Below are positions 42,978 to 51,444 of a DNA stretch of 64,000 nt, piece after piece; position 1 is the first letter of the stretch; each line of letters opens with the position of its first letter. The DNA is from Microvirga sp. Mcv34. GTDB lineage: Bacteria; Pseudomonadota; Alphaproteobacteria; Rhizobiales; Beijerinckiaceae. Location: the NCBI RefSeq assembly GCF_024519725.1, contig NZ_JALJRK010000007.1, positions 62,001 through 126,000 on the forward strand, written 5' to 3'. The notes beneath the pieces were generated by a model. That model saw nothing but the letters and a program-made list of their open reading frames with translations, was not told the origin of the DNA and ran no database searches. Made by a program: the position numbers and the translations under genes.

Positions 42978-43080
42978 GAAAGTGCCTCCTTGCATAACGC
43001 TAGGGAAGTTACCTAATGAGCCTTGGTTACAAAAAGGAACTTAAGGGTTCCGGCCTTTGAATGCAAACCAAGGACATATC

Positions 43081-43677
43081 ATGAAGCCCAAGCTTCACAT
43101 CATCATCGGAAGCACCCGTCCCGGGCGGATCGGTCCGAGCGTTGCCAAGTGGTTCAGCGAGTATACCGCAGAGCATGGCAAGTTCGAGCCGGTTCTGGTC
43201 GACCTGGCGTCGTTCAACCTGCCGGTTTTCGACGAGCCCGAGCACCCGATGAAGCAAAATTACCATCACGCTCACACCAAGGCTTGGGCCGCGAGCGTCG
43301 GCTCCGCCGATGCCTTCGTGTTCGTGACCCCGGAGTACAACTATGCCCCGCCTCCGGCTCTCGTGAATGCGCTCAACTACCTGTCCCGCGAGTGGAACTA
43401 TGCCCCGGCCGGCTTCGTCAGCTATGGCGGCATCTCGGGCGGCCTGCGCTCGGTTCAGGTCGCGAAGCAGATCGTCACGACCTTGAAGATGATGCCGATT
43501 CCGGAAGGCGTGCCCATGCCGATGGTGTTCCAGAATCTGGACGAGAACGGCACCCTCAATGCGCCCGACATCTACAAGACTTCGGCCGCAACGATGCTCG
43601 ACGAACTCTTCCGCTGGACGGAAGCCCTCAAGTCGCTCCGGGCCGAACGCAAGGCTCCCTTGAAGGCCGCGGCTTAA
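43081..43677 (+). CDS. NADPH-dependent FMN reductase (NAD(P)H:quinone/chromate reductase type)
   Basis: The 198-residue flavodoxin-like protein begins 'KLHIIIGSTRPGRIGPSVAKWF', with the flavin phosphate loop GSTRPGR, followed by 'FVFVTPEYNYAPPPALVNALNYL' (about residues 80-103) that closes over FMN and defines the ArsH/ChrR/SsuE group. It would reduce quinones or other oxidants with NADPH. Divergent to an HxlR regulator carrying a candidate sensor Cys. A strong bidirectional terminator follows. Confidence 0.92.
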   Translation: MKPKLHIIIGSTRPGRIGPSVAKWFSEYTAEHGKFEPVLVDLASFNLPVFDEPEHPMKQNYHHAHTKAWAASVGSADAFVFVTPEYNYAPPPALVNALNYLSREWNYAPAGFVSYGGISGGLRSVQVAKQIVTTLKMMPIPEGVPMPMVFQNLDENGTLNAPDIYKTSAATMLDELFRWTEALKSLRAERKAPLKAAA

Positions 43678-43696
43678 ACAGAAGCCCTATCAAAGC

Positions 43697-43730
43697 AAAA
43701 GGCATCGCTGCGACGAACAGCGATGCCTTT
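43697..43730. terminator. Bidirectional Rho-independent terminator
   Basis: AAAGGCATCGCTG / CAGCGATGCCTTT, a 13-bp stem with a 7-nt loop, sits between the convergent FMN-reductase and iron-alcohol-dehydrogenase genes. The A-run on one side and T-run on the other make it usable in both directions. Confidence 0.9.
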
Positions 43731-43748
43731 GTCATTGGGGTGAGACGA

Positions 43749-44912
43749 TCAGAGGCGTCCTGCCAACGCATCCTCGAAGAGCTTGCGGGAGCTCTCCTTG
43801 GTGATCGGAACCGGATTACCACCGGCCGTGGGATCGTTCGGTGCCATCTCCGACATCTCGTCGAAGCGGGCGGCATCGACCTTCAGCCCTTCCAGCGTAT
43901 GCGGCACGCCGAGATCCTTGCGCAGCTGCAGCACCCAATCGAGGAAGGCCTGGAACGAAGCCTCAAGGCCGATATAGGCGGCGAGGCGCTCGATCCTCTC
44001 CTCGATGGCCTTGCGGTTATAGACCAGCACATAGGGCATGAAGACCGCATTGGTCAGGCCATGATGCGTGTCGTAGAGCGCGCCGGTCGGGTGCGAGAGC
44101 GCGTGGATCGCGCCCAAGCCCTTCTGGAAGGCGGTCGCTCCCATGGCGGCGGCCGACATCATCTGCGCCCGGGCTTCGATGTCCTTGCCGTCCTTGTAGG
44201 CGCGGGGCAGGTATTCCTTCACAAGGCGAATGCCCTCGACGGCGATGCCGTCCGCCATCGGATGATAGCCTGGAGCGCAATAGGCCTCGATGCAATGCGC
44301 GAGAGCGTCGAGCCCCGTGCCGGCGGTGATGTGGGGCGGCATACCGACCGTCAGCTCCGGATCGCAGATCACGATCTTCGGCATCATGAGGGGATGGAAG
44401 ATCACCTTCTTGGTGTGCGTCGCCTCCTGCGTGATGACGCCGGCGCGGCCCACCTCCGAACCCGTACCCGCCGTTGTCGGAACGGCGATGATCGGCAGGA
44501 TGCCCTTCGGATCCGCGCGGGTCCACCAATCGCCGATATCCTCGAAATCCCACATGGGCCGCGTCTGCCCCGCCATGAAGGCGATGACCTTGCCCGCATC
44601 GAGGGCCGAGCCGCCGCCGAAGGCGACGACGCCGTCATGCTTTCCGGAGCGCAGAACCTCGAGGCCCTTGTAGACATTGGTCTCGACCGGGTTCGGCTTG
44701 ATCTCGGAGAAGATCGCGGCCCTCAGGCCGGCGCTGGTCAGCTGGTCGAGCGCCGCCTTCGTCATCGGCTGCGTCGCAAGAAACGGATCGGTCACGATCA
44801 ACGGGGCCTGCATGCCGACGGCCCTGCAGGCCTCGGCCAGTTCCGCGATGCGGCCTGCGCCGAAGCGCACGGCTGTGGGGTAGTTCCAGTTGGAGCGAGG
44901 AGACGTGGTCAT
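43749..44912 (-). CDS. Iron-containing alcohol dehydrogenase
   Basis: A 387-residue group III dehydrogenase. The NAD-binding 'GGGSALDAGKVIAFM' (about residues 97-111), 'TAGTGSEVGRAGVIT' (about 141-155), and the metal-ligand region 'DALAHCIEAYCAPGYHPMADGIA' and 'GAIHALSHPTGALYDTHHGLTNAV' (about 255-280), with several His, are all present. It oxidises or reduces an alcohol with NAD(P)+. Last gene of the putative ethanolamine operon, 11 bp after the aldehyde dehydrogenase gene; there it could oxidise the hydroxyl of gamma-glutamylethanolamide (inference). Confidence 0.93.
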   Translation of the reverse strand: MTTSPRSNWNYPTAVRFGAGRIAELAEACRAVGMQAPLIVTDPFLATQPMTKAALDQLTSAGLRAAIFSEIKPNPVETNVYKGLEVLRSGKHDGVVAFGGGSALDAGKVIAFMAGQTRPMWDFEDIGDWWTRADPKGILPIIAVPTTAGTGSEVGRAGVITQEATHTKKVIFHPLMMPKIVICDPELTVGMPPHITAGTGLDALAHCIEAYCAPGYHPMADGIAVEGIRLVKEYLPRAYKDGKDIEARAQMMSAAAMGATAFQKGLGAIHALSHPTGALYDTHHGLTNAVFMPYVLVYNRKAIEERIERLAAYIGLEASFQAFLDWVLQLRKDLGVPHTLEGLKVDAARFDEMSEMAPNDPTAGGNPVPITKESSRKLFEDALAGRL

Positions 44913-44923
44913 GGTGCTTTCAA

Positions 44924-46315
44924 TCAGATCTGACGGAGGTGATAGGATTTCGGACGGGTGAGCGACTCATAGGCCAGCCGCGACAGGCTCGCGCCGCGGC
45001 CGGTGTCCTTCACGCCGGTCCAGGCCAGCGCGGGATCGAGGTAGTCGCAGCGGTTCATGAAGACGGTGCCGGTCTCGAGCTTCTCGCCGATGGCCTCGGC
45101 GGCGTCGACATCGGAGGTCCAGATCGCGGCGGAGAGACCATAGGGCGAATCGTTCATGAGGCGGATCGCCTCCTCGTCGCCCTTCACCTTCATGATGCCG
45201 ACGGTGGGGCCGAAGCTCTCCTCTCGCATCACGCTCATGGAATGATCCACGTTGGTGAGCACCTGCGGCGCGAGGTAGGCCGTGTTGCCCACGTCCGCCG
45301 CAAATGCCTTCGCGTCGATATGCGCCTTCGCGCCTTTCGCCACGGCTTCGGCATTCTGCCCGCGGACGAGATCGGCAAAGCGCTTGTGCGCCATCGGACC
45401 AAGCGTGGTCGCCTCCTCCAACGGGTTGCCGAGAACGTATGCGTTCACGAGATCGACGGCCCCTTCGACGAAGCGGTCGTAGTGCTTCTCGTGCACGTAG
45501 ATGCGCTCGATGCCGCAGCAACATTGGCCCGAATTGAAGAAGGCACCGTCGACGAGGTTCTCGATGGCGTGGTCGATATTCGCATCCGCTCGCACATAGG
45601 CCGGATCCTTGCCGCCGAGTTCCAGGCCCAGGGACGTGAAGGTACCAGCCGCCGCGCGCTCGATGGCGCGGCCGCCGCCGACGGAACCGGTGAAGTTGCA
45701 ATGGTCGACGAGGCCGCCGCCGAGGATGCGGCTCGTCTGGTCATGGGAAAAGTGCATGTTCTGGAACAGGCCCTTCGGCATGCCGGCGCGATCCATCGCC
45801 ATCTGGAAGCGCTCGCCCGCGAGCACCGTCTGGGACGCGTGCTTCAGCAGCACGGCATTGCCCGCCATAAGCGCCGGCACGATGGTGTTGATCGCCGTCA
45901 GATAGGGATAGTTCCAGGGCGCGATGACGAGCACGAGCCCAACGGGCTCGCGCTTGATCATGCGCCGGAAGCCCGGCTTCTCGTCATCGGCCGGAATGGG
46001 CAGCAGGCTCTTCTCCGCGATCGAGATCATATGGCGCGCACGCTCCTCGACGCCGCGGAACTCGCCGCCGTAGCGGACCGGGCGGCCCATCTGCTGGGCG
46101 ATCTCGGGCACCACCTCCTGGTTCATGGCGAGCAGCGCATCGAGAAAGGCCGAGACCCTGGCGGCGCGCTCAGGCAGCGGCACGTTGCGCCAGGCCTTCT
46201 GGGCATCGCGGGCAGCCGCGATCGCCGCGTCGATGGCGGCCTCGGACATGATGGGACGGCGGACGAGCTCGCGCCCGTCGATGGGGGAAATGCAGACGAT
46301 GTCGGTATCAGCCAT
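44924..46315 (-). CDS. NAD(P)+-dependent aldehyde dehydrogenase
   Basis: The 463-residue enzyme has ALDH-superfamily features: 'VIAPWNYPYLTAINTIVPAL' (about residues 130-150), 'GLELGGKDPAYVRADAN' (the general-base Glu) and the catalytic 'FNSGQCCCGIERIYV' (a cluster of three Cys, where one usually has one or two). It oxidises an aldehyde to a carboxylate. Together with the alcohol dehydrogenase after it and the glutamine-synthetase homologue before it, it would convert gamma-glutamyl-aminoacetaldehyde to gamma-glutamylglycine (inference). Confidence 0.94.
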   Translation of the reverse strand: MADTDIVCISPIDGRELVRRPIMSEAAIDAAIAAARDAQKAWRNVPLPERAARVSAFLDALLAMNQEVVPEIAQQMGRPVRYGGEFRGVEERARHMISIAEKSLLPIPADDEKPGFRRMIKREPVGLVLVIAPWNYPYLTAINTIVPALMAGNAVLLKHASQTVLAGERFQMAMDRAGMPKGLFQNMHFSHDQTSRILGGGLVDHCNFTGSVGGGRAIERAAAGTFTSLGLELGGKDPAYVRADANIDHAIENLVDGAFFNSGQCCCGIERIYVHEKHYDRFVEGAVDLVNAYVLGNPLEEATTLGPMAHKRFADLVRGQNAEAVAKGAKAHIDAKAFAADVGNTAYLAPQVLTNVDHSMSVMREESFGPTVGIMKVKGDEEAIRLMNDSPYGLSAAIWTSDVDAAEAIGEKLETGTVFMNRCDYLDPALAWTGVKDTGRGASLSRLAYESLTRPKSYHLRQI

Positions 46316-46387
46316 GATGTGATGTCCGAAAGACCATGGCCCGCGAGGACCATGATCTTCTCCTGTGCTTGTATCTGGATAAATCTT

Positions 46388-47758
46388 TTAGATGATCTCG
46401 AAGTAACGGGCGAGCTGCCAATCCGTGATGGCTTTGCGGGCCTCCCGCTCCTCCCATTCGCGCGTTGCCGCGTAATGTTCGACGAAGGTGTCGCCGAAGA
46501 GCTCGCGGGCGGCCTGCGAGCCCTTCAGGCGCTCGGCCGCCTCGCCCAGGGAGCGCGGCAGGGCCCGCTCCCTGGGGTGCTCCACCGCATAGGCATTGCC
46601 CTGGATGGGCTCGCCCGGATCGACCCGGTTCTCGATGCCCCACAGGCCGGAGCCGATGGCCGCCGCGAGCGCGATGTAGGGATTGATGTCGGCGGCGGCG
46701 ACCCGGTATTCCACGCGCTGCGACTTTTCGGAGCCGGGAATGACGCGAAGCGCCGTCGTGCGGTTCTCCACCCCCCAGGCCGAGTCGGTCGGGGCCCAGA
46801 AACCGGGGATGAGCCGCGTGTAGCTGTTCACCGTGCAGGCCACCATGGCGAGGATCTCGGGCATCAGCTGCTGCTGGCCGCCCACGAACCAGCGCATGGT
46901 CTCCGACATGGAATGCTTGCCGTTCGCATCGTAGAACGCGCCCTTGCCGGTACGAAGATCGCGCAGGGAGGCGTGCAGATGACCGGACTGGCCGGGCCAG
47001 TCGCGGGACCACTTCGCCATGAAGGTGGCCATCCAGCCACGCCGCTGGGCGAGGATCTTGGTATAGGTCTTGAACAGGGCCGCCTTGTCGGCGGCCTTCA
47101 ACGCGTCGTCGACGCGGATTGCGGCCTCCAGAACACCGGGCCCGGTCTCGGTATGCAGTCCCTCGATCTCGAAATCCATCTTGTTCGCGAGGTCGAGTAG
47201 CTCGTGATAGAAATCCGCATGGACGCCTGAGCGCAGGACCGAATAGCCGAAGAAGCCCGGCGTGATGTTCTTCAGGTCGCGATAATTCTTCTCGCGCACG
47301 GAATGGGGCGTTTCCTCGAACAGGAAGAACTCGAACTCGGCGGCGGCCGAAACCGCGAAGCCCATATCCTCCGCCTTCTTCAGCACGCGGCGCAGCACGC
47401 CGCGGGGACAGGCGGCCTCCGCATAGCCGTCGAACTCGGCAAGAAAGAACGGCAGGTCATTCTCGAAGGGAATGAGCCGCATCGTCTCCGGCAGGATCCG
47501 CACGGACGCATCGGGATAGGCGGTGTGCCAGCCGGTGAGCTTCGTGTTGTCGTAGAGCTGATCGTTGGAATCCCAACCCAGAACCACGTCGCAGAAGCCG
47601 AAGCCCTTCTCGAGAGCGGATTCGAACTTGTCGCGGGCCATATACTTGCCGCGCATGATGCCGTCGACATCGACCACACCGACCTTCACGAAGGGGAGAT
47701 CGCGGCTTCGCACATACTCGGCGGCCTCGGCGGCATTCTTGATCTTGGGAGCGTCCAT
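46388..47758 (-). CDS. Glutamine-synthetase-family gamma-glutamyl-amide ligase (PuuA/GlnT-like)
   Basis: The 456-residue protein starts at MDAPKIKN, with GAAGGTG ahead. It carries the family N-domain 'VGVVDVDGIMRGKYMARDKFE', catalytic Glu-rich segment 'AAEFEFFLFEE' (about residue 130), 'GVLEAAIRVDDALKAADKAALFKT' and ATP/substrate loop 'GHLHASLRD', plus 'AAADINPYIALAAAIGSGL'. These fit PuuA, GlnT or GlnA4-type ligases that join glutamate to amines other than ammonia. The neighbours (ethanolamine permease, aldehyde and alcohol dehydrogenases, amidase) point to ethanolamine or a related amine as the acceptor. ATP-dependent, cytosolic. Substrate is inference. Confidence 0.88.
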   Translation of the reverse strand: MDAPKIKNAAEAAEYVRSRDLPFVKVGVVDVDGIMRGKYMARDKFESALEKGFGFCDVVLGWDSNDQLYDNTKLTGWHTAYPDASVRILPETMRLIPFENDLPFFLAEFDGYAEAACPRGVLRRVLKKAEDMGFAVSAAAEFEFFLFEETPHSVREKNYRDLKNITPGFFGYSVLRSGVHADFYHELLDLANKMDFEIEGLHTETGPGVLEAAIRVDDALKAADKAALFKTYTKILAQRRGWMATFMAKWSRDWPGQSGHLHASLRDLRTGKGAFYDANGKHSMSETMRWFVGGQQQLMPEILAMVACTVNSYTRLIPGFWAPTDSAWGVENRTTALRVIPGSEKSQRVEYRVAAADINPYIALAAAIGSGLWGIENRVDPGEPIQGNAYAVEHPRERALPRSLGEAAERLKGSQAARELFGDTFVEHYAATREWEEREARKAITDWQLARYFEII

Positions 47759-47783
47759 ACGAAACACCTTCAGCAGAATGGGA

Positions 47784-47806
47784 GGGAGCGCGTCAGGCGC
47801 GCTCCC
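47784..47806 (-). terminator. Intercistronic hairpin before the glutamine-synthetase homologue
   Basis: GGGAGCGCG / CGCGCTCCC (9 bp, 5-nt loop) lies between the permease stop and the synthetase start, next to the two-hairpin repeat. Read on the minus strand it is not followed by a U-run, so it may only moderate read-through. Confidence 0.5.
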
Positions 47807-47818
47807 TTGGAAGCGTTC

Positions 47819-47933
47819 GAGCATCGGACCCAAAAGTGGACTTGCACTTTTGGGATTGATTCGATGCTCAATCCCTTAGGCGGCGCATCGTTCTTGCGGA
47901 AAACCGGGTCCACTTTTCCGCACGATGCGCTAG
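47819..47933. repeat. Two-hairpin palindromic repeat, copy 1
   Basis: About 115 bp made of two hairpins. Hairpin A: GAGCATCG / CGATGCTC with inner CCCAAAAGTG / CACTTTTGGG. Hairpin B: GCGCATCGT / ACGATGCGC with inner TGCGGAAAA / TTTTCCGCA. Read on the minus strand it begins TAGCGCATCGTGCGG, and that TAG is the stop codon of the permease gene. Very similar copies lie at 49530 and, as an A-type hairpin, at 55003. Confidence 0.85.
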
Positions 47934-49462
47934 TACGTCTTGTATTCCGCCTCGCCCTTGGTGAGAGCGAACTCCTCCTCCGGCGAGAGGATGAGCTTGT
48001 GGCGCCCGATGATCAGGAAGTAGGCCATCATCACGGCATAGTAGATCGCCACGCCGATGACGGCCGTCTGGAAGACCGAGTCGATGAGCTGGAAGTAGAG
48101 CGTCACCGCCGCGATGACCATGCAGGTCACGGCACCCACAACGCCGAAGGGGCTCGTATAGGGCCGGTGCAGGTTCGGGAACTTCCGCTTCAGGACGATG
48201 TAGGACATGCCCTGCATGAAATAGGCCAGCATCGCGCCGGCGACCGCCATGTTGAGCAGCGTGCCGCCGATGACGGTCGCGCCCGCCTCGGCGCCACGGG
48301 CGAACCAGATGATCAGCATCACCAGGAGGCCGAGCACCGCGCCCGCGATCAGGGCCACGTGCGGCGTCTTGCGCTCGCCATGCGTCACCGACAGGAAGCT
48401 CGGGAAGTACCCTGCGCGCGACAGCGAATAGATCTGCCGTCCGAAGGCGAAGATGATGGTGTGGAACGACGCGATCAGCCCGATCACGGCCACCGCCGCC
48501 AGGATCTTGGCGATGTCCGTGCCGAACAGGGTGCGGAAGCCGTCGAGCAGCGGCTCTCCGGACTTGCCCAAGCCTGCAGCGCCGGGCGCGATGCTCGTGT
48601 TCAGGAAGAGCACGAGGAACGCGGAGGCGATCAGGGTCAGGATGCCGGCGATGATGCCCTTGGGCATGTCCTTCTGCGGATCATGCGATTCCTCGGCCGC
48701 GAGCGGCAGTTGCTCGATGGCGAGGAACAGCCAGACCGCGAAGGGCAGCGATGCCAGGATGCTGCCCATGCCCATGGGCAGGAACGGGCCGTTGCCGTTC
48801 GGCAGCTCCGCACCGTCCGGGCCGATGTTCAGGGCCCAGCGCGAGAAATCGAACTGCCCCGAGAGCAGCACCGATACATAGAAGAAGGCGAGCACCGCAA
48901 GCGCCGCCACCGTCACGCCGACGGTGACCTTGAACGAGAGCTCGACGCCGATGATGTTGAGGCCGACGAACAGGGCGTAGCACAGCACCCAGTAGACCGG
49001 CTGGAAGGCCGGTGACGTATCGAAGATCGCCGACAGGTACGAGCTGATGAAGAACACGATCACGGCCGGGGTGAGCACGAACTCGATGTTCTCCGCGATC
49101 CCCGTGATGTAGCCCGCCCAGGGCCCCATGGAGGTGCGCGCGAACGAGTAGGCGCCACCCGTATGCGGCAGGGCCGGCGACATCTCGGCGAGCGAGAAGG
49201 TGAGGCCCAGATACATGACCGCGATGATGATGGTCGCGAAGAACATCGCGCCGAAGCCATTGGTGAGACCCAGGTTCCACCCGGAATAATGACCCGAGAT
49301 CACCGCCCCGACGCCGAGCGCCCAGAGCGACCAGACACGGGCATGGCGCTTCAGGCGCCGCGCCTCGAAATAGCTTTCATCCACCGTGGTATAGGTGATG
49401 CCGGCGCTCTGCGCTCCGGCCGGTGGGGCATGAACCCCGGGGCTTCCTTGTCCGACTGACAT
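47930..49462 (-). CDS. Amino acid/ethanolamine permease (APC family)
   Basis: The 510-residue transporter has about 12 spans. Motifs 'GVGAVISGHYSGWNLGLTNGFG' (about residues 52-73) and 'PHTGGAYSFARTSMGPWAGYITGIAENIEFVLTPA' (about 100-134) are close to ethanolamine permeases of the APC superfamily. It should import ethanolamine or a similar amine with a proton or by exchange. It precedes the glutamine-synthetase homologue in the operon. The gene ends with a TAG supplied by the repeat at 47933. Confidence 0.88.
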   Translation of the reverse strand: MSVGQGSPGVHAPPAGAQSAGITYTTVDESYFEARRLKRHARVWSLWALGVGAVISGHYSGWNLGLTNGFGAMFFATIIIAVMYLGLTFSLAEMSPALPHTGGAYSFARTSMGPWAGYITGIAENIEFVLTPAVIVFFISSYLSAIFDTSPAFQPVYWVLCYALFVGLNIIGVELSFKVTVGVTVAALAVLAFFYVSVLLSGQFDFSRWALNIGPDGAELPNGNGPFLPMGMGSILASLPFAVWLFLAIEQLPLAAEESHDPQKDMPKGIIAGILTLIASAFLVLFLNTSIAPGAAGLGKSGEPLLDGFRTLFGTDIAKILAAVAVIGLIASFHTIIFAFGRQIYSLSRAGYFPSFLSVTHGERKTPHVALIAGAVLGLLVMLIIWFARGAEAGATVIGGTLLNMAVAGAMLAYFMQGMSYIVLKRKFPNLHRPYTSPFGVVGAVTCMVIAAVTLYFQLIDSVFQTAVIGVAIYYAVMMAYFLIIGRHKLILSPEEEFALTKGEAEYKTY

Positions 49463-49529
49463 CGAGTTCTTCCTCCAAGAAGATCTGCCATTCGGGTCAC
49501 GGCACGTTGCGCGCCATGCCCGTCATCAG

Positions 49530-49645
49530 GGCATCGAACCCAAAAGTGGATCTCCACCTTTAGGATCCTGTCCGATGCTCTTCTTCTCAAGCGGCGCATC
49601 GTTCGGCGCGGAAAACCGGATCCAATCCTCCGCACGATGCGCTAG
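49530..49645. repeat. Two-hairpin palindromic repeat, copy 2
   Basis: About 116 bp with the same plan as copy 1: an A hairpin (GCATCGAACCCAAAAGTGG side; CGATGC return arm at 49573) and a B hairpin (GCGCATCGT with ACGATGCGC, 49594-49642), diverged in the inner arms. On the minus strand its TAG is again used as the stop codon of the adjacent gene, here the amidohydrolase at 49642. Confidence 0.8.
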
Positions 49646-50430
49646 AGCGTCCGCGCCCCCTCCCTCAAAAGCGGCGCGAGACGGCGAGCCCACGACGCCT
49701 GTTCGTCTTGTGTGCGAATCAGGTCGTTGCGGATCTCGATCATCAGCGGGGGAAGGCCGCGCCTCTCGGCGTGGCGTTCGAGGGTGTGGAACACCCGGTC
49801 CGCCGGTGAATAGGGTTCGTTCATGCCGACGACGAGCGCCGGATCCTGCTTCAATCCGGCCTCGACGCTGCGCGCGTAGCGCGCGTCGCGGTCGAAGATC
49901 AGGCCGACATGCCAGGGACGCGGGACATCCCGGTAGACCGGCGTGAACGAATGGATGGAAACGATGGCGGCCAGTTGCCCACTTGCCTTGCGGGCATTGG
50001 CGAAGCTGTCGACCGCATTGTGAAACGGATCGTAGACCTCGCGGACGCGGGCCGCCCGCTCCGTCTCGTCGAGATCGAGATTGCCCGGAATCCTGGTGTG
50101 CTCGCTGAGTGTCCAGATCGAATCCGGGGCGGATGGCTCGCGGTTGAGATCGAGGACGAGGCGCGAAACGGTGGCATGGATCAGCGGGGCGTCGAGCAGG
50201 CGCGAAAGCTCCTTCGCCACGCCGAGCGCACCAGGGTCCCAGGCGATGTGGCTTTCCAGTTCGGCGGATCCCAGCCCCAGGCTGCCATAGCGGGCCGGCA
50301 GATGATTGGAGGCGTGTTCGCAGATGAGCAGGAGCGGCGAGCGCCCTTCGGGGTTCTCGATGGCGACAACCGGCTCCTCCGCCTGTGCGGCAGGACCCTG
50401 ACCGAATGCCGTCCGACTCGCATGCGCCAT
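49642..50430 (-). CDS. N-formylglutamate amidohydrolase family protein
   Basis: The 262-residue protein matches the HutG2/FGase fold: 'LLICEHASNHLPARYGSLGL' (about residues 36-55), 'ESHIAWDPGALGVAKELSRLLDAPLIHATVSRLVLDLNR' and 'AIVSIHSFTPVY', with metal-binding Glu/His/Asp. Family members cleave N-formyl-L-glutamate with zinc. No hut genes are present; it leads an operon of glutamylation enzymes, so a likelier job here is to hydrolyse the gamma-glutamyl amide product and recover glutamate (inference). Start at the ATG after AGGAGGGCCGC. Confidence 0.9.
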   Translation of the reverse strand: MAHASRTAFGQGPAAQAEEPVVAIENPEGRSPLLLICEHASNHLPARYGSLGLGSAELESHIAWDPGALGVAKELSRLLDAPLIHATVSRLVLDLNREPSAPDSIWTLSEHTRIPGNLDLDETERAARVREVYDPFHNAVDSFANARKASGQLAAIVSIHSFTPVYRDVPRPWHVGLIFDRDARYARSVEAGLKQDPALVVGMNEPYSPADRVFHTLERHAERRGLPPLMIEIRNDLIRTQDEQASWARRLAPLLREGARTL

Positions 50431-50508
50431 GCGGCCCTCCTGTACCTGCGGGATGCAGGCAATCACCCTCGTTTGAACGCTTGGTACGTTTCTTGGCGAT
50501 TTTTATTC

Positions 50509-50526
50509 TGTGAAATTTTTGATACA
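50509..50526. promoter_or_regulatory. Candidate MurR/RpiR operator
   Basis: TGTGAAATTTTTGATACA has outer TGT/ACA symmetry and the AT-rich centre often seen in sites of this regulator family. It lies between the divergent regulator and the amidohydrolase operon. Symmetry is only partial, so this is a weak suggestion. Confidence 0.3.
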
Positions 50527-50568
50527 GCTTTCAACAACCGTCAAGGTGGGGAAACGAAACATTCCAAC

Positions 50569-51441
50569 ATGAAAACTGACAACGCCATTCCGGCCGTGGC
50601 TCCGCCGAGCCTGGCCGAACGCATCCGCCTCGACATGGACGGCTTCACGCCCAGCGAGAAAAAGGCCGCTCATCTGCTGCTGAGCCATTATCCGTTTGCG
50701 GGTCTCGACACGGTGGCCGAGTTCGCCTCCAGGGCCGGAATTTCCGCTCCGTCAGTTTTACGCTTCGTAAGCCGCCTCGGCTTCAGCGGGTTCCCGGATT
50801 TCCAGAAGCACCTGCGCGAGGAACTGGAGGCCCAGCTGCTCTCGCCGCTGGCGAAGGCGAGCCCGTCGGACAAGAGACACGGCGCGCCGGCCCTGGCCTC
50901 CTTCGCCGAAGCGGTGATCGGGAACCTGCGGGCGACGGTGGAGAACATCGCCCCGACCGAGTTCGACGCGGTCGTCACTCTGCTGAGCGACCCGCACCGG
51001 CGGATCCATTTCACGGGTGGGCGCTTCACCGGAGCGCTCGGACGCTACGCTGAAAGCCATCTGCGCATCGTGCGCAGCCATGTGAGTTTCATCGAAGGGC
51101 AGCCGGTCCTCTGGCGCGACCGAATGATCGAGATCGGCAGAAAGGATGTCATCGTCGCCTTCGACATCCGCCGCTACCAGGAGGACGTGACGGCCCTCTG
51201 CGAGACGGCCGCGAAACAGGGTGCAACCGTCGTCCTCCTGACCGATCCCTGGCTCTCGCCCATCGCCCGCGTCGCCCGCCACGTGCTGCCGGCCCACATC
51301 GTGGCGCCGTCGAACTGGGATTCCTCGGCCGGTCTTCTCCTGCTGACGGAAGCGCTCGTGGCGGCCGTCACCAAGCGCCTGTGGGAAACGGCCAAGCCGC
51401 GCATGGAAGCGGTGGAGCGGCTGCGGAGCGAAAAGCCCTAG
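50569..51441 (+). CDS. MurR/RpiR-family transcriptional regulator
   Basis: The 290-residue protein has an N-terminal helix-turn-helix ('FTPSEKKAAHLLLSHYP', 'TVAEFASRAGISAPSVLRFVSRLGFSGFPDFQ', about residues 25-80) and a C-terminal SIS sugar/phosphate-binding domain (about 125-265, 'IHFTGGRFTGALGRYAESHL', 'DVIVAFDIRRYQEDVTALCETAAKQGATVVLLTD'). It is divergent from the amidohydrolase operon and is the probable regulator of that pathway. The start at 50569 is the ATG that gives normal family length. Its stop is 3 bp from the convergent AbrB gene. Confidence 0.9.
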   Translation: MKTDNAIPAVAPPSLAERIRLDMDGFTPSEKKAAHLLLSHYPFAGLDTVAEFASRAGISAPSVLRFVSRLGFSGFPDFQKHLREELEAQLLSPLAKASPSDKRHGAPALASFAEAVIGNLRATVENIAPTEFDAVVTLLSDPHRRIHFTGGRFTGALGRYAESHLRIVRSHVSFIEGQPVLWRDRMIEIGRKDVIVAFDIRRYQEDVTALCETAAKQGATVVLLTDPWLSPIARVARHVLPAHIVAPSNWDSSAGLLLLTEALVAAVTKRLWETAKPRMEAVERLRSEKP

Positions 51442-51444
51442 GGC

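Noticed and set aside
44939-47200. Very long plus-strand frame (753 codons) opposite the aldehyde dehydrogenase and glutamine-synthetase genes
   Set aside because: It is an antisense shadow of two well-supported genes in high-GC DNA and shows no domain.
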